64,000 bases of DNA from Aeromicrobium sp. Root344 (lineage in GTDB: Bacteria > Actinomycetota > Actinomycetes > Propionibacteriales > Nocardioidaceae). The stretch is taken from the NCBI RefSeq assembly GCF_001425755.1, contig NZ_LMDH01000001.1, forward strand, positions 136-64,135, given 5' to 3'. Position numbers and translations under genes: made by a program. Every line of letters begins with the position of its first letter. The stretch's first letter is position 1. Shown in pieces: positions 38,602-46,648 of this stretch. The notes under the pieces were generated by a model. The model was given only the letters and a program-made list of their open reading frames with translations, was not told the origin of the DNA and did no database searches.

Positions 38602-39515
38602 TGAAGAAGTCCCTCGCCCTGCTCGGCGCGCTGCCCCTGGTCCTCCTCCTTGCCGCGTGCGGCAGCTCCGCGAAGGGCAACGACGACACGACCAGCGTGG
38701 TCGCGTCGTTCTACCCGTTCGCGTACGTCGCCGAGCAGGTCGGGGGCTCTCACGTCAACGTCTCCAACCTGACGGCGCCCGGCGTCGAGCCGCATGACCT
38801 CGAGCTCAAGCCGAAGCAGGTCGGGGACGTCCAGAACGCCGATCTCGTGATCTACGAGAAGCACTTCCAGGCGGCCGTCGACGACGCCGTCAAGCAGGCT
38901 GACCGGTCGACCAAGGACACCGTCGACGTCGCCTCTGTCGTCACGCTCAAGCAGCTCCAGCCCGGGGCCGCCGAGGAAGGGCACGACCACAGCGACGAGG
39001 ATCCGCACACCTGGCTCGATCCGCAGAACATGGTCGCGGTGACCAAGGCCGTGGAGGCCAAGCTCTCGGCCGTCGACCCCGACCACGCGTCCGACTACGC
39101 CGCGAACGCCTCGAAGCTGGAGGGCGAGCTGGAGACCCTCGGCTCCGACTTCGCGTCCGGGCTCAAGACGTGCAAGAACCGCACCATCGTCACGAGCCAC
39201 GCCGCGTTCCAGTACCTCGCCGCCCGCTATGACCTGACGCAGGTGCCGATCGCCGGCATCGACCCGGCCAACGAGCCGTCGCCTGCGCAGCTCGCCGACA
39301 TCACCGACCTGGTGCGCAAGGAGAAGATCACCACGATCTTCACCGAGGAGCTCGTGAGCCCGGCCATCGCCGACACGATCGCCAAGGAGGCCGGCGTGAA
39401 GACCGCTACGCTCGATCCCATCGAGGGTCTGTCCGACGCGACCAAGGACCAGACGTACCTGACGCTCATGCGCAAGAACCTCGAGACCCTGAGGAAGGCG
39501 AACTCCTGTTCATGA
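38601..39515 (+). CDS. znuA: Zinc ABC transporter substrate-binding lipoprotein
   Basis: 304 aa. The signal peptide KKSLALLGALPLVLLLAAC ends at the lipobox Cys, then a cluster-A1 metal-binding fold: VVASFYPFAYVAEQVGG, GVEPHDLELKPKQ, EDPHTWLDPQNMVAV and VTSHAAFQYLAARY, which supply His ligands. A short acidic His loop (EEGHDHSDED) is typical of zinc rather than manganese binders. It starts at ATG 38601, apparently without a leader. It overlaps znuC by 4 bp. Linked zur and the Zur boxes support zinc as substrate. Confidence 0.95.
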   Translation: MKKSLALLGALPLVLLLAACGSSAKGNDDTTSVVASFYPFAYVAEQVGGSHVNVSNLTAPGVEPHDLELKPKQVGDVQNADLVIYEKHFQAAVDDAVKQADRSTKDTVDVASVVTLKQLQPGAAEEGHDHSDEDPHTWLDPQNMVAVTKAVEAKLSAVDPDHASDYAANASKLEGELETLGSDFASGLKTCKNRTIVTSHAAFQYLAARYDLTQVPIAGIDPANEPSPAQLADITDLVRKEKITTIFTEELVSPAIADTIAKEAGVKTATLDPIEGLSDATKDQTYLTLMRKNLETLRKANSCS

Positions 39516-40288
39516 GTGAGCGCAGCACGCAGCCGCTGAAGGCACGCGGCGTGAGCGTGGCACTCGATGGTCGGCCTGTCCTGCGACAGGTCGACCTCGA
39601 CGTGTCCGCGGGTGAGTTCGTGGCGCTGCTGGGCGCCAACGGATCCGGCAAGTCGACGTTCGTACGAGCCGCCACCGGTCTCGTGCCGATGAGCAGCGGC
39701 ACGGTCGAGCTGTTCGGCACGCCGCTCGACCGGTTCCGTGACCGGCACCGGCTCGGTTACGTCCCGCAGCGTTCCCGCGCCGTCGCCGGCGTACCCGCCA
39801 CGGTGCACGAGGTCGTCATGAGCGGCCGTCTCGCGCACCGGCGGCTGCTCGGCTGGAGCACCAAGGCCGACGCGGCTGCCGTCACCGCCGCGATCTCGCG
39901 GGTCGGGTTGCCCGACCGTACGCGCTCGTCGCTCAGCGAGCTGTCCGGCGGCCAGCAGCAGCGCGTCCTCATCGCCCGGGCTCTGGCCTCCGAGGCCGAG
40001 CTGCTCGTGATGGACGAGCCCACCGCGGGCGTCGACCACGACAACCAAGAGTCGCTCGCCGAGCTGCTCGGCGGTCTCGTGCACGAGGGCACCTCGGTGC
40101 TGCTCGTGGCGCACGAGCTCGGACCCCTGCGTCCCCTGATCGACCGGGCGATCGTCCTGCACTCCGGCGAGGTCGCCTACGAAGGACCCTGCGAGGGTCT
40201 CGTCGGCGAGGACCACGCGCACGTCCACATGCACACCGGCCAGCCGCCGGTTCCCGAAGGGCTCACCGGCGAGGGCGTCTGGAGGTGA
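39512..40288 (+). CDS. znuC: Zinc ABC transporter ATPase
   Basis: 258 aa. Walker A is GANGSGKST, signature LSGGQQQRVLIARALA and Walker B LLVMDEPTAGVD, of the metal-chelate family, with VPQRSRAVAGVPATVHEVV after the Q-loop. A C-terminal His-rich tail (EDHAHVHMHTGQ) may handle zinc. It energises ZnuB. The ATG overlaps the znuA stop by 4 bp; znuB follows after 4 bases. Confidence 0.95.
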   Translation: MSERSTQPLKARGVSVALDGRPVLRQVDLDVSAGEFVALLGANGSGKSTFVRAATGLVPMSSGTVELFGTPLDRFRDRHRLGYVPQRSRAVAGVPATVHEVVMSGRLAHRRLLGWSTKADAAAVTAAISRVGLPDRTRSSLSELSGGQQQRVLIARALASEAELLVMDEPTAGVDHDNQESLAELLGGLVHEGTSVLLVAHELGPLRPLIDRAIVLHSGEVAYEGPCEGLVGEDHAHVHMHTGQPPVPEGLTGEGVWR

Positions 40289-40292
40289 CCAC

Positions 40293-41144
40293 ATGACAGA
40301 GATGCTCAGCTACGAGTTCATGCAGCGGGCGTTGATCGCCGCGGTGTTCACCGGCCTCGCGGCACCCGCGATCGGCACGTTCCTGGTCCAGCGGCGGCTC
40401 GCCCTGCTGGGTGACGGCATCGGTCACGTCGCGCTGACCGGTGTCGCGCTCGGCCTGCTGACCAACGTCGCGCCGGTGCTGACGGCGATCGTCGTCGCCA
40501 TCATCGGCGCGATCATCATCGAGCTGCTCCGCATGTTCGGCCGCACCAGCGGCGACGTCGCCCTGGCGATGCTGTTCTACGGCGGCATCTCGGGCGGTGT
40601 CCTGCTAATCAACCTCGCAGGCGAGAGCGCCGCGACCCTCAACACCTTCCTGTTCGGCTCGATCACCACGGTCTCCAACAGCGATCTCGTGGTCGTCGCG
40701 CTGCTGGCCGTGCTGGTCATCGGTCTGGCCGTCGGCCTCTCGCCCCAGCTGTTCGCGGTGTGCCAGGACGAGGAGCACGCGCAGGTCAGCGGCGTGCCCG
40801 TACGCGTCTACAGCATCCTCATCGCGGTGCTCGCCGCCGTGACGATCACGGTCGCGATGCGCACGGTCGGGCTGCTGCTGGTGTCGGCGCTGATGGTCGT
40901 ACCGGTCGCCGCGTCCCAGCAGCTGACCCGGAGCTTCCGCACGACTCACCTGGCAGCCATGGCGATCGGCCTGTTCGCTGCCGTCGGCGGTGTCGTGTCG
41001 AGCTACCAGATCAACACGCAGCCCGGTCCCACGATCGTGCTGCTCGCCCTCGCGGTGTTCGCGGTCGCGGCACTGTTCGGCGCTGCCGCACGACGCGTCC
41101 GCGGCCGCCGGCACCCGGTAGATTTCGCACGAGGAGACATCTGA
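40293..41144 (+). CDS. znuB: Zinc ABC transporter permease
   Basis: 283 aa with about eight membrane helices, ABC-3 family: FLVQRRLALLGDGIGHVALT (conserved cytoplasmic loop), GGISGGVLLINLAGESA and LLVSALMVVPVAASQQLTRS. It forms the zinc channel with ZnuC. Its TGA shares one base with the zur start (TGATG), so transporter and repressor are made from one message. Confidence 0.95.
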   Translation: MTEMLSYEFMQRALIAAVFTGLAAPAIGTFLVQRRLALLGDGIGHVALTGVALGLLTNVAPVLTAIVVAIIGAIIIELLRMFGRTSGDVALAMLFYGGISGGVLLINLAGESAATLNTFLFGSITTVSNSDLVVVALLAVLVIGLAVGLSPQLFAVCQDEEHAQVSGVPVRVYSILIAVLAAVTITVAMRTVGLLLVSALMVVPVAASQQLTRSFRTTHLAAMAIGLFAAVGGVVSSYQINTQPGPTIVLLALAVFAVAALFGAAARRVRGRRHPVDFARGDI

Positions 41145-41542
41145 TGGTCGAAGCCCCCCGCAACACCCGACAGCGGCGCGCCGTCGTCGCGATCCTCGAG
41201 GACCTCGACGGCTTCGCCAGCGCGCAGGAGATCCACGACATCCTCAAGAAGCGCGGCGAGTCGGTCGGCCTGTCGACGGTCTACCGCAGCCTGCAGGTGC
41301 TCGCCGACGCCGCCGAGGTCGACGCCCTGCGCAACGACGACGGTGAGGTGCTCTACCGCCAGTGCAGCGCCGGGCACCATCACCACCTGGTCTGCCGGTC
41401 CTGCGGACGTACCGTCGAGGTCGAGGGCCCGACGGTCGAGCGCTGGGCCGACAAGATCGCCGAGGAGAACGGCTTCCAGGACGTGGCACACACGCTGGAG
41501 ATCTTCGGTACGTGCAACAGCTGCGCCAGCGCCAGGTCCTAG
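41144..41542 (+). CDS. zur: Zinc uptake regulator Zur, Fur family
   Basis: 132 aa. The winged helix has FASAQEIHDILKKRGESVG and LSTVYRSLQVLADAAEVDAL. Metal sites are seen in CSAGHHHHLVCRSCGRTVEV and GTCNSCAS, where two CxxC pairs hold structural zinc. The location after znuACB and the Zur boxes before znuA identify it as Zur rather than Fur. GAGGAG lies seven bases before ATG 41144. It ends one base from the convergent methyltransferase gene. Confidence 0.94.
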   Translation: MVEAPRNTRQRRAVVAILEDLDGFASAQEIHDILKKRGESVGLSTVYRSLQVLADAAEVDALRNDDGEVLYRQCSAGHHHHLVCRSCGRTVEVEGPTVERWADKIAEENGFQDVAHTLEIFGTCNSCASARS

Positions 41543-41543
41543 C

Positions 41544-42104
41544 TCAGCGGATCAGCGGCACGAACCGGTAGAGCCCGTGGCGGGTCACCTCGGGCGTACG
41601 CTCGGCGTCGATCGCGACCCTGGTCATCGATCCGTCCACCGGGATCACCAGGACCCCGCCGGGCGCGAGCTGCTCCACGAGCTCCTGTGGGAGGCCGTCG
41701 CTCATCGCCGACACCAGGATCCGGTCGAACGGTGCCTCCTCGGGGCGCCCGAGCCGGCCTTGCACGGCGGTCTCGATACGGGTCCAGGGCATCTCCTCGC
41801 GAGCAAGGTTCTCCCGGCTCCGCTCGACGAGCTCCGGCACGATCTCGCAGCCGATGACCGTGCCGGAGGCCCCGACGAGCCGGCCCAGCAGCGCCGTCGT
41901 CCAGCCGGTGCCGGACCCGACGTCCAGCACCCGCATGCCCGGGTGCACGTCGAGGAGCTCCAACATGTCCGCCACCGTCGACGGCTGCGAGCAGGTCTGC
42001 CCGTGGCCGACCTCGAGCGCCTGGTCCAAACCCGCCGAACCACGCTGCCGCCGCGGCAGGAAACGTTCGCGCTCGACCATCCGCATGACCTCGGCCGCGT
42101 CCAT
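41544..42104 (-). CDS. Protein-L-isoaspartate O-methyltransferase-like protein
   Basis: 186 aa. The PCMT pattern is visible: MVERERFLPRRQRGSAGLDQ, GHGQTCSQPSTVADMLELL, SAM-binding MRVLDVGSGTGWTTALLG, and LVSAMSDGLPQELVEQLAPG. It would repair or modify L-isoaspartyl residues using SAM; in canonical Pcm the AxxP and post-motif regions are similar. ATG 42104 starts right at the domain; longer readings run into antisense of the GNAT gene. It is divergent from the GNAT gene with only 30 bases between starts, and convergent with zur. Confidence 0.85.
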   Translation of the reverse strand: MDAAEVMRMVERERFLPRRQRGSAGLDQALEVGHGQTCSQPSTVADMLELLDVHPGMRVLDVGSGTGWTTALLGRLVGASGTVIGCEIVPELVERSRENLAREEMPWTRIETAVQGRLGRPEEAPFDRILVSAMSDGLPQELVEQLAPGGVLVIPVDGSMTRVAIDAERTPEVTRHGLYRFVPLIR

Positions 42105-42122
42105 GCCCGGACCGTACCCTTC

Positions 42123-42134
42123 TAGGCTGATGAC
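42123..42134 (+). promoter_or_regulatory. Candidate leaderless promoter of the GNAT gene
   Basis: TAGGCT at 42123-42128 lies six bases before ATG 42135, the spacing expected when transcription starts on the first codon. No clear -35 is seen. Confidence 0.35.
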
Positions 42135-42578
42135 ATGACCCCGCGTTGCGTGACCGGCGATGCGCTGACCGCGCAGGACGTCTATGACATCTGGAAGATC
42201 CGCGACGCCGTGTTCGCCGTCGAGCAGCAGGTCGACGAGGAGGATGTCGACGGCCGCGACCTGCTCGCCACGACGACCCACCTCTGGTTCGAGGACGCCG
42301 ACGGCCCGACCAGCTATTTGCGGGTCTACGTCGCCGACGACGGCGTGCGCCACATCGGCCGGGTCTGCACCCGCAAGGACCAACGCGGGAAGGGCCTCTC
42401 GGGACAGCTCATGTCCGAGGTGACGCGCTTGTGGGGCGACGGCGAGCTGCAGCTCAATGCCCAGGCGTACCTCGAGCGCTGGTACGAGTCGTTCGGCTAC
42501 GCACGCGCCGGTGACGACTACCACGAGGCCGGCATCCTGCACACGCCTATGTCGCGGACTCCGTCGACTGCCCGCTGA
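42135..42578 (+). CDS. GNAT acetyltransferase, ElaA-like
   Basis: 147 aa. The segments VYDIWKIRDAVFAVEQQVDE (ElaA-type N-terminus), IGRVCTRKDQRGKGLSGQLM (acetyl-CoA pyrophosphate loop) and LNAQAYLERWYESFGYARAG match ElaA-like GNATs. The acceptor is unknown. It is divergent from the Pcm-like gene. Its last 32 bases overlap the 3' end of the convergent membrane-protein gene, so the two messages are antisense there. Confidence 0.88.
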   Translation: MTPRCVTGDALTAQDVYDIWKIRDAVFAVEQQVDEEDVDGRDLLATTTHLWFEDADGPTSYLRVYVADDGVRHIGRVCTRKDQRGKGLSGQLMSEVTRLWGDGELQLNAQAYLERWYESFGYARAGDDYHEAGILHTPMSRTPSTAR

Positions 42579-43341
42579 CGTCGGCAGTCGCCTTCTGGAC
42601 CGCAGCCTCGAGTCGCGAGCGCAACGAGCGCTCGTAGGTGTTCACGGCATTGCTGGCCGTCACGTACTCGGACGCCGCGCTGATGTAGGTGTTCCGACCG
42701 GAGTCGAGGTCGTCGGCGCCCCTCTTGGCGTCCTTGATGATCGCCTTGAGCGCGTCCCGGACCTGGTCAGCCGTGGTCTCCTGCCCGTCGGGCACCGCGA
42801 CCTTGTCGAACCTCGCCAGGACCTTGCTGAAGCCGGGAATGAGCTTGGTCCGGATGGGTCCTCCGTCGGGCAGCGTGCGCTCTGACACGAAGCTGTCGAT
42901 CTTGACGTCGAGCGCGGTGTTGGCGGCCTTGACGAAGGGCTGGCCGACGATGGCCTCGTCGAGCACCTTCGAGACCTCCTCGTACGGTTGCTTCAGCGTC
43001 TTCTGCGTCTTGACCGCGGCGAGGTACGTCGTCGAGTGGGTCTTGCCCCACGCCGGCGCGTCGCCGAGCGTGGGGGCCTTCGCGACTGCGGCGTCGAAGG
43101 CCACCTTCACCCGGGCGGCATCGTCGAGCTGCCGGGTGTTGAGCGCCGACTGGACCGATGAGCGGTAGGCCGACACCTTCTTCGTGTAGACCGAGGCCAC
43201 CCGGGCGGCCTCGGCGACGTCGTCGTCGCGGTGCTGCTTGCGGATCAAGAAGAATGCGGTCGTGCCGACCGCGGCCACGAGCACCAGGCTGAAGGCCACG
43301 ATGCCGGCGATGATGACGTTGCGTCTCCCCCGGGAATCCAT
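42547..43341 (-). CDS. Membrane-anchored helical protein of unknown function, paralogue 1
   Basis: 264 aa. A short basic N-terminus and one membrane helix (about residues 9-33, IIAGIVAFSLVLVAAVGTTA) are followed by an all-helical, probably extracytoplasmic domain with no Cys and no enzymatic motif. It shares with the next upstream gene a similar length, the anchor, and the segment LGDAPAWGKTHSTTY (LRDAPAYGREHSASY there), so the two are tandem duplicates. I do not recognise the family. The C-terminus is Ser/Thr/Glu-rich. Confidence 0.75.
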   Translation of the reverse strand: MDSRGRRNVIIAGIVAFSLVLVAAVGTTAFFLIRKQHRDDDVAEAARVASVYTKKVSAYRSSVQSALNTRQLDDAARVKVAFDAAVAKAPTLGDAPAWGKTHSTTYLAAVKTQKTLKQPYEEVSKVLDEAIVGQPFVKAANTALDVKIDSFVSERTLPDGGPIRTKLIPGFSKVLARFDKVAVPDGQETTADQVRDALKAIIKDAKRGADDLDSGRNTYISAASEYVTASNAVNTYERSLRSRLEAAVQKATADVSGQSTESAT

Positions 43342-43368
43342 GTCCTCACGCTATCGAAGACGGCATGT

Positions 43369-44133
43369 CTACGACGCGGCGGTCACCTCGGCGACGGCCT
43401 CGGCGACGTCGCCCTTGACCTGCGTCGCGTAGTCGCTGACGGCATCGGCCACCGCCTGGAACTCGTCCTGATAGCTGAACGAGAAGTTCTGCCGGCTGTC
43501 GATGCGAGCGGCGAGGACCGAAGCCTGGTCGATGACGTACTGCGCCGCGTCGTGCACCTTCGCGGCCAGCTCCTCCTGTCCCTTCGGCACGGGCACGCGG
43601 TCGAAGGCGTCACGGGCGCTCACGAACGCCGGGATGAGCTCGGCGCGGACGCGTGAGCTGGTCGTGATGAACCCGTATCCGACATAGTCGGTCGCCCGCA
43701 GCGCCAGCACCTTGCGCGCTGCGGTGATGAACGTCAGTGCCACGTCGGCCTTGCGCAGCGTGGCGCTGAGGCGCTTGAACGGCCGGAGCACGGTCGCCTC
43801 GGTCTGCGCGGCCTCGGCGTACGACGCGGAGTGCTCGCGCCCGTACGCCGGCGCGTCTCTGAGCCGCGGCGGATCGACCATCGCCCGGTCCAGCACCTTG
43901 CTCAGTGCGCCGGGATCACTCGCGTCCGCCTTGTCGACCTTGGCGATGATCGACGAGCGGAACGCATCGACCTCGGCGAGATAGCTCTGCGCGACCGACT
44001 CGGCCTCCTCGACCTGGTTCGACTGCCGCTGGTCCTGCACGATGACCAGACCCCCGATGACGATCGCGATCAGGATCGTCAGGACGACCGGCAGGGCGAC
44101 CGCGACCTTGCGCGCGGGGACGTTCACCCACAC
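43369..44133 (-). CDS. Membrane-anchored helical protein of unknown function, paralogue 2
   Basis: 254 aa from GTG 44133 (GTG 44127 is an alternative). A basic start is followed by a membrane helix (about 12-32, VVLTILIAIVIGGLVIV) and a helical outer domain: SVAQSYLAEVDAFRSSIIAK, LSKVLDRAMVDPPRLRDAPA and SRVRAELIPAFVSARDAFDR. Paralogue 1 has the parallel IRTKLIPGFSKVLARFDKV. The two genes are 27 bases apart and probably cotranscribed. Function unknown; a paired sensor or adaptor at the cell surface is one possibility. Confidence 0.75.
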   Translation of the reverse strand: MWVNVPARKVAVALPVVLTILIAIVIGGLVIVQDQRQSNQVEEAESVAQSYLAEVDAFRSSIIAKVDKADASDPGALSKVLDRAMVDPPRLRDAPAYGREHSASYAEAAQTEATVLRPFKRLSATLRKADVALTFITAARKVLALRATDYVGYGFITTSSRVRAELIPAFVSARDAFDRVPVPKGQEELAAKVHDAAQYVIDQASVLAARIDSRQNFSFSYQDEFQAVADAVSDYATQVKGDVAEAVAEVTAAS

Positions 44134-44166
44134 ACCGTCCCAGCGCCGCCGTGCCGGGTCAATGAA

Positions 44167-45777
44167 TCAGCCGTTGGTGCGTGACGCCACGCCGTGACGC
44201 CGCAGGCCGTAGGTCAGCGCGTCGACGAGGGCCTCCCACGAGGCCTCGATGATGTTGGCACCCACACCGACGGTGACCCACGAGTCCTTGCCGTCGGACG
44301 TCTCGATCAGCACCCGGGTGACAGCGTCCGTGCCGTGACCCTGGTCGAGGATCCGGACCCGGAAGTCGATCAGGTGGAACCGGGCGACGTCGGGATAGAC
44401 CTGCTCGATCGCCTGACGCAGCGCGTGGTCGAGCGCGTTGACGGGACCGTTGCCCTCACCGATCACGGCCAGCCGCACGCCGCCCGCGACGAGCTTGACC
44501 GTGGCCTCGGCGACGGCGTCGTCGCCACGGGCGGACTCGGCCAACACGCGCCAGGACTCGACGTCGAAGTAGGACGGCCGGGCGCCGTCGATCTCCTCGG
44601 CGAGCAGCAGCTCGAACGAGGCGTCGGCAGCCTCGAACGTGTAGCCGGCCTGCTCCATCGCCTTGACCCGGTCGGTGACCCGCGCCAGTCGCACAGGGTC
44701 GTCGGCGAGGTCGAAGCCCAGCTCCTTGCCCTTGAGCTCGATCGTCGCGCGACCGGCCATCTCCGACACCAGGAGCCGCATGTCGTTGCCGACGAGCGCC
44801 GGATCGATGTGCTGGTAGAGGTTGGGGTCGACGCGGATCGCGCTCGCGTGCAGCCCGGCCTTGTGGGCGAACGCTGAGACACCCGTGTAGGGCTGGCGGG
44901 CCGACGGCGGGTAGTTCGTGATCTCCGCGATCGCGTGCGAGATCCGCGACGCGTCGGCGAGCGCGCCTTCAGGCAGCACCGTCATGCCGAGCTTGAGCTC
45001 GAGGTTGGCGACGCACGTGATGAGGTCGGCGTTGCCCGTACGTTCGCCGTAGCCGTTGACGCAGCCCTGCACGTGGGTCACCCCGGCCTGGACCGCAGCC
45101 ATCGAGTTGGCGACCGCGCAGCCCGTGTCGTTGTGCGCGTGGATGCCGAGGCGTACGCCCGTGGCGGTGGCCACGTCGGTGACGATCTCGGTGACCCAGT
45201 GGGGCAGCATGCCGCCGTTGGTGTCGCACAGGATGACGACCTCGGCACCGGCGTCACCCGCAGCGCGTACGACCTCGAGGGCGTAGTCACGGTTGGCGCG
45301 GTAGCCGTCGAAGAAGTGCTCGAGGTCGACGAAGACCCGCTGGCCCTCCTCGCGCAGGTAGGTCACGGTGTCGCGCACCATCGCGAGGTTCTCCTCGAGC
45401 GTCGTGCGCAGCGCCTCGGTGACGTGGCGGTCGTGGCTCTTGGCGACCAGCGTCACGACCGACGCGCCCGAGTCGCGCAGCGCCTGGATCAGCGGGTCCT
45501 CCGACGCCTGGACGCCCGCCCGCCTGGTCGCGCCGAACGCCGCGAGCGTCGCGTGCTTGAGGTCGAGCTCCTTGGCCGCCAGGGCGAAGAACTCGGTGTC
45601 CTTGGGGTTCGAGCCGGGCCAGCCACCCTCGATGTAGCCCACGCCGAGGTCGTCGAGGTGACGGGCGATGTGCATCTTGTCCTGCACGGAGAGGTTGAGG
45701 CCCTCCTGCTGGGCGCCGTCGCGCATCGTCGTGTCGTAGACGTGGAAGTCGCTCACGCTCTGGTGTCCTGCGTTCAC
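44167..45777 (-). CDS. cimA: Citramalate synthase
   Basis: About 536 aa, the length of CimA. It has an HMG-CoA lyase-like barrel with VYDTTMRDGAQQEGLNLSVQ and HAHNDTGCAVANSMAAVQAG (metal His ligands), QGCVNGYGERTGNADLITC, a linker, and a C-terminal LeuA-type allosteric domain. It condenses pyruvate and acetyl-CoA to (R)-citramalate, a threonine-independent entry to isoleucine. GTG 45777 has AAGGA seven bases upstream; an ATG at 45804 would add nine residues. An Ile-rich leader peptide and attenuator precede it, which supports the isoleucine assignment over other members of the family. Confidence 0.93.
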   Translation of the reverse strand: MNAGHQSVSDFHVYDTTMRDGAQQEGLNLSVQDKMHIARHLDDLGVGYIEGGWPGSNPKDTEFFALAAKELDLKHATLAAFGATRRAGVQASEDPLIQALRDSGASVVTLVAKSHDRHVTEALRTTLEENLAMVRDTVTYLREEGQRVFVDLEHFFDGYRANRDYALEVVRAAGDAGAEVVILCDTNGGMLPHWVTEIVTDVATATGVRLGIHAHNDTGCAVANSMAAVQAGVTHVQGCVNGYGERTGNADLITCVANLELKLGMTVLPEGALADASRISHAIAEITNYPPSARQPYTGVSAFAHKAGLHASAIRVDPNLYQHIDPALVGNDMRLLVSEMAGRATIELKGKELGFDLADDPVRLARVTDRVKAMEQAGYTFEAADASFELLLAEEIDGARPSYFDVESWRVLAESARGDDAVAEATVKLVAGGVRLAVIGEGNGPVNALDHALRQAIEQVYPDVARFHLIDFRVRILDQGHGTDAVTRVLIETSDGKDSWVTVGVGANIIEASWEALVDALTYGLRRHGVASRTNG

Positions 45778-45833
45778 TGCTGTGTCCTTCGTTCCGGTCG
45801 GCATCTCGGTCGGTCGACGCTCGTTCCGACAAC

Positions 45834-45876
45834 AAAAAAGCCCCCCAGGGAATGGGAGGCAGCGCGTCGGGGGCTT
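45834..45876 (-). terminator. Attenuator terminator before cimA
   Basis: On the minus strand an 8-bp stem (45876-45869 with 45845-45838, AAGCCCCC/GGGGGCTT) ends in a run of T (45839-45834). It lies just after the stop of a 14-codon leader ORF and about 57 bases before cimA, the layout of an amino-acid attenuator. Confidence 0.85.
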
Positions 45877-45880
45877 GGTG

Positions 45881-45925
45881 TCAGTGCCCGGCGCGCCTGT
45901 CGATAATGATCGAGATGCTCTGCAT
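45881..45925 (-). CDS. cimA leader peptide, isoleucine-rich
   Basis: 14 codons from ATG 45925: MQSISIIIDRRAGH, then TGA. Four of codons 4-8 are Ile (ATC, ATC, ATT, ATC). With few charged Ile-tRNAs the ribosome would stall there and favour an antiterminator over the stem at 45838-45876. The ORF has no Shine-Dalgarno; a TAGACT box ends seven bases before the ATG, suggesting a leaderless message. Inferred from sequence only. Confidence 0.8.
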   Translation of the reverse strand: MQSISIIIDRRAGH

Positions 45926-45931
45926 GCGGCT

Positions 45932-45943
45932 CAGTCTAGACTG
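45932..45943. promoter_or_regulatory. Back-to-back -10 boxes in a palindrome (cimA leader and divergent gene)
   Basis: CAGTCTAGACTG is a 12-bp palindrome, so TAGACT reads as a -10 on both strands. On the minus strand it is seven bases before the leader ATG; on the plus strand nine before ATG 45952. Clear -35 boxes are not seen. It could also be an operator. Confidence 0.5.
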
Positions 45944-45951
45944 ATCGACCT

Positions 45952-46647
45952 ATGACCGCCAGACCCGTCCCACTCGACGTGGAGCCGACCGTCATGTACG
46001 CCGTGATGACCCCCGAGCCGCTGGAGTCCGAGGACCTGATCCCGCCGCCGTCGCCGGAGCTGCTGCGCCACTACGGCTCGTCCGAGGTCGCGATGCGCCG
46101 TCTGCGGTCGCGCCACCACCAGCGGCTCATCCTGCGGCAGACGACCCTCGAGGACGCCGCGTTCGCGATCCGCGACGCCCGCATCGACGCCCTGTTGCTC
46201 GCCGAGGAGCACGACGGCGTCGTGATCGACCTGAGCATCCCGCGGGTCGTCGAGTCCCGCTCCGACGAGGTGTCGCTCGCGCACGCCACGCAGTGGTACA
46301 CCGTCGACTACGAGGGGCTGGCCGCCGGGCGGGTCCGCACGGTCGGCCTCGCCTCGTTCGGGCTGCCCGAGATCGTGCTCGACGGCGTCGACGATTCGGC
46401 GCACGCGATGTACACCGCGGTGCTCGCCGGACTCGTGCATCGCCTCCTCGCGGAGTGGCCGGCCAACGATCCCGTCGGCCGGGCCACCGTGACGCTGCGC
46501 GACATCGCGTACGGACTCGGCGACGCTGAGGCGGCGTCGACGCCCAAGGGTCGGTCGATCGACGTCGAGATCGCGTACGACCCCGACGACCGCCTGCTCG
46601 TCGTCACCCTCGACGGCAGTCCCGCCGAGGCACTCTTCGCGCCGTGA
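45952..46647 (+). CDS. Conserved-looking protein of unknown function
   Basis: 231 aa, soluble, acidic, with no signal peptide or membrane segment. Blocks such as VEPTVMYAVMTPEPLESEDL, RHHQRLILRQTTLEDAAF and HATQWYTVDYEGLAAGRV do not match a family I know. Codon use is like the neighbours, and the start sits just after a -10-like box, so it is a genuine gene. It is divergent from cimA and its stop lies one base from that of convergent aspA. Confidence 0.7.
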   Translation: MTARPVPLDVEPTVMYAVMTPEPLESEDLIPPPSPELLRHYGSSEVAMRRLRSRHHQRLILRQTTLEDAAFAIRDARIDALLLAEEHDGVVIDLSIPRVVESRSDEVSLAHATQWYTVDYEGLAAGRVRTVGLASFGLPEIVLDGVDDSAHAMYTAVLAGLVHRLLAEWPANDPVGRATVTLRDIAYGLGDAEAASTPKGRSIDVEIAYDPDDRLLVVTLDGSPAEALFAP

Positions 46648-46648
46648 C

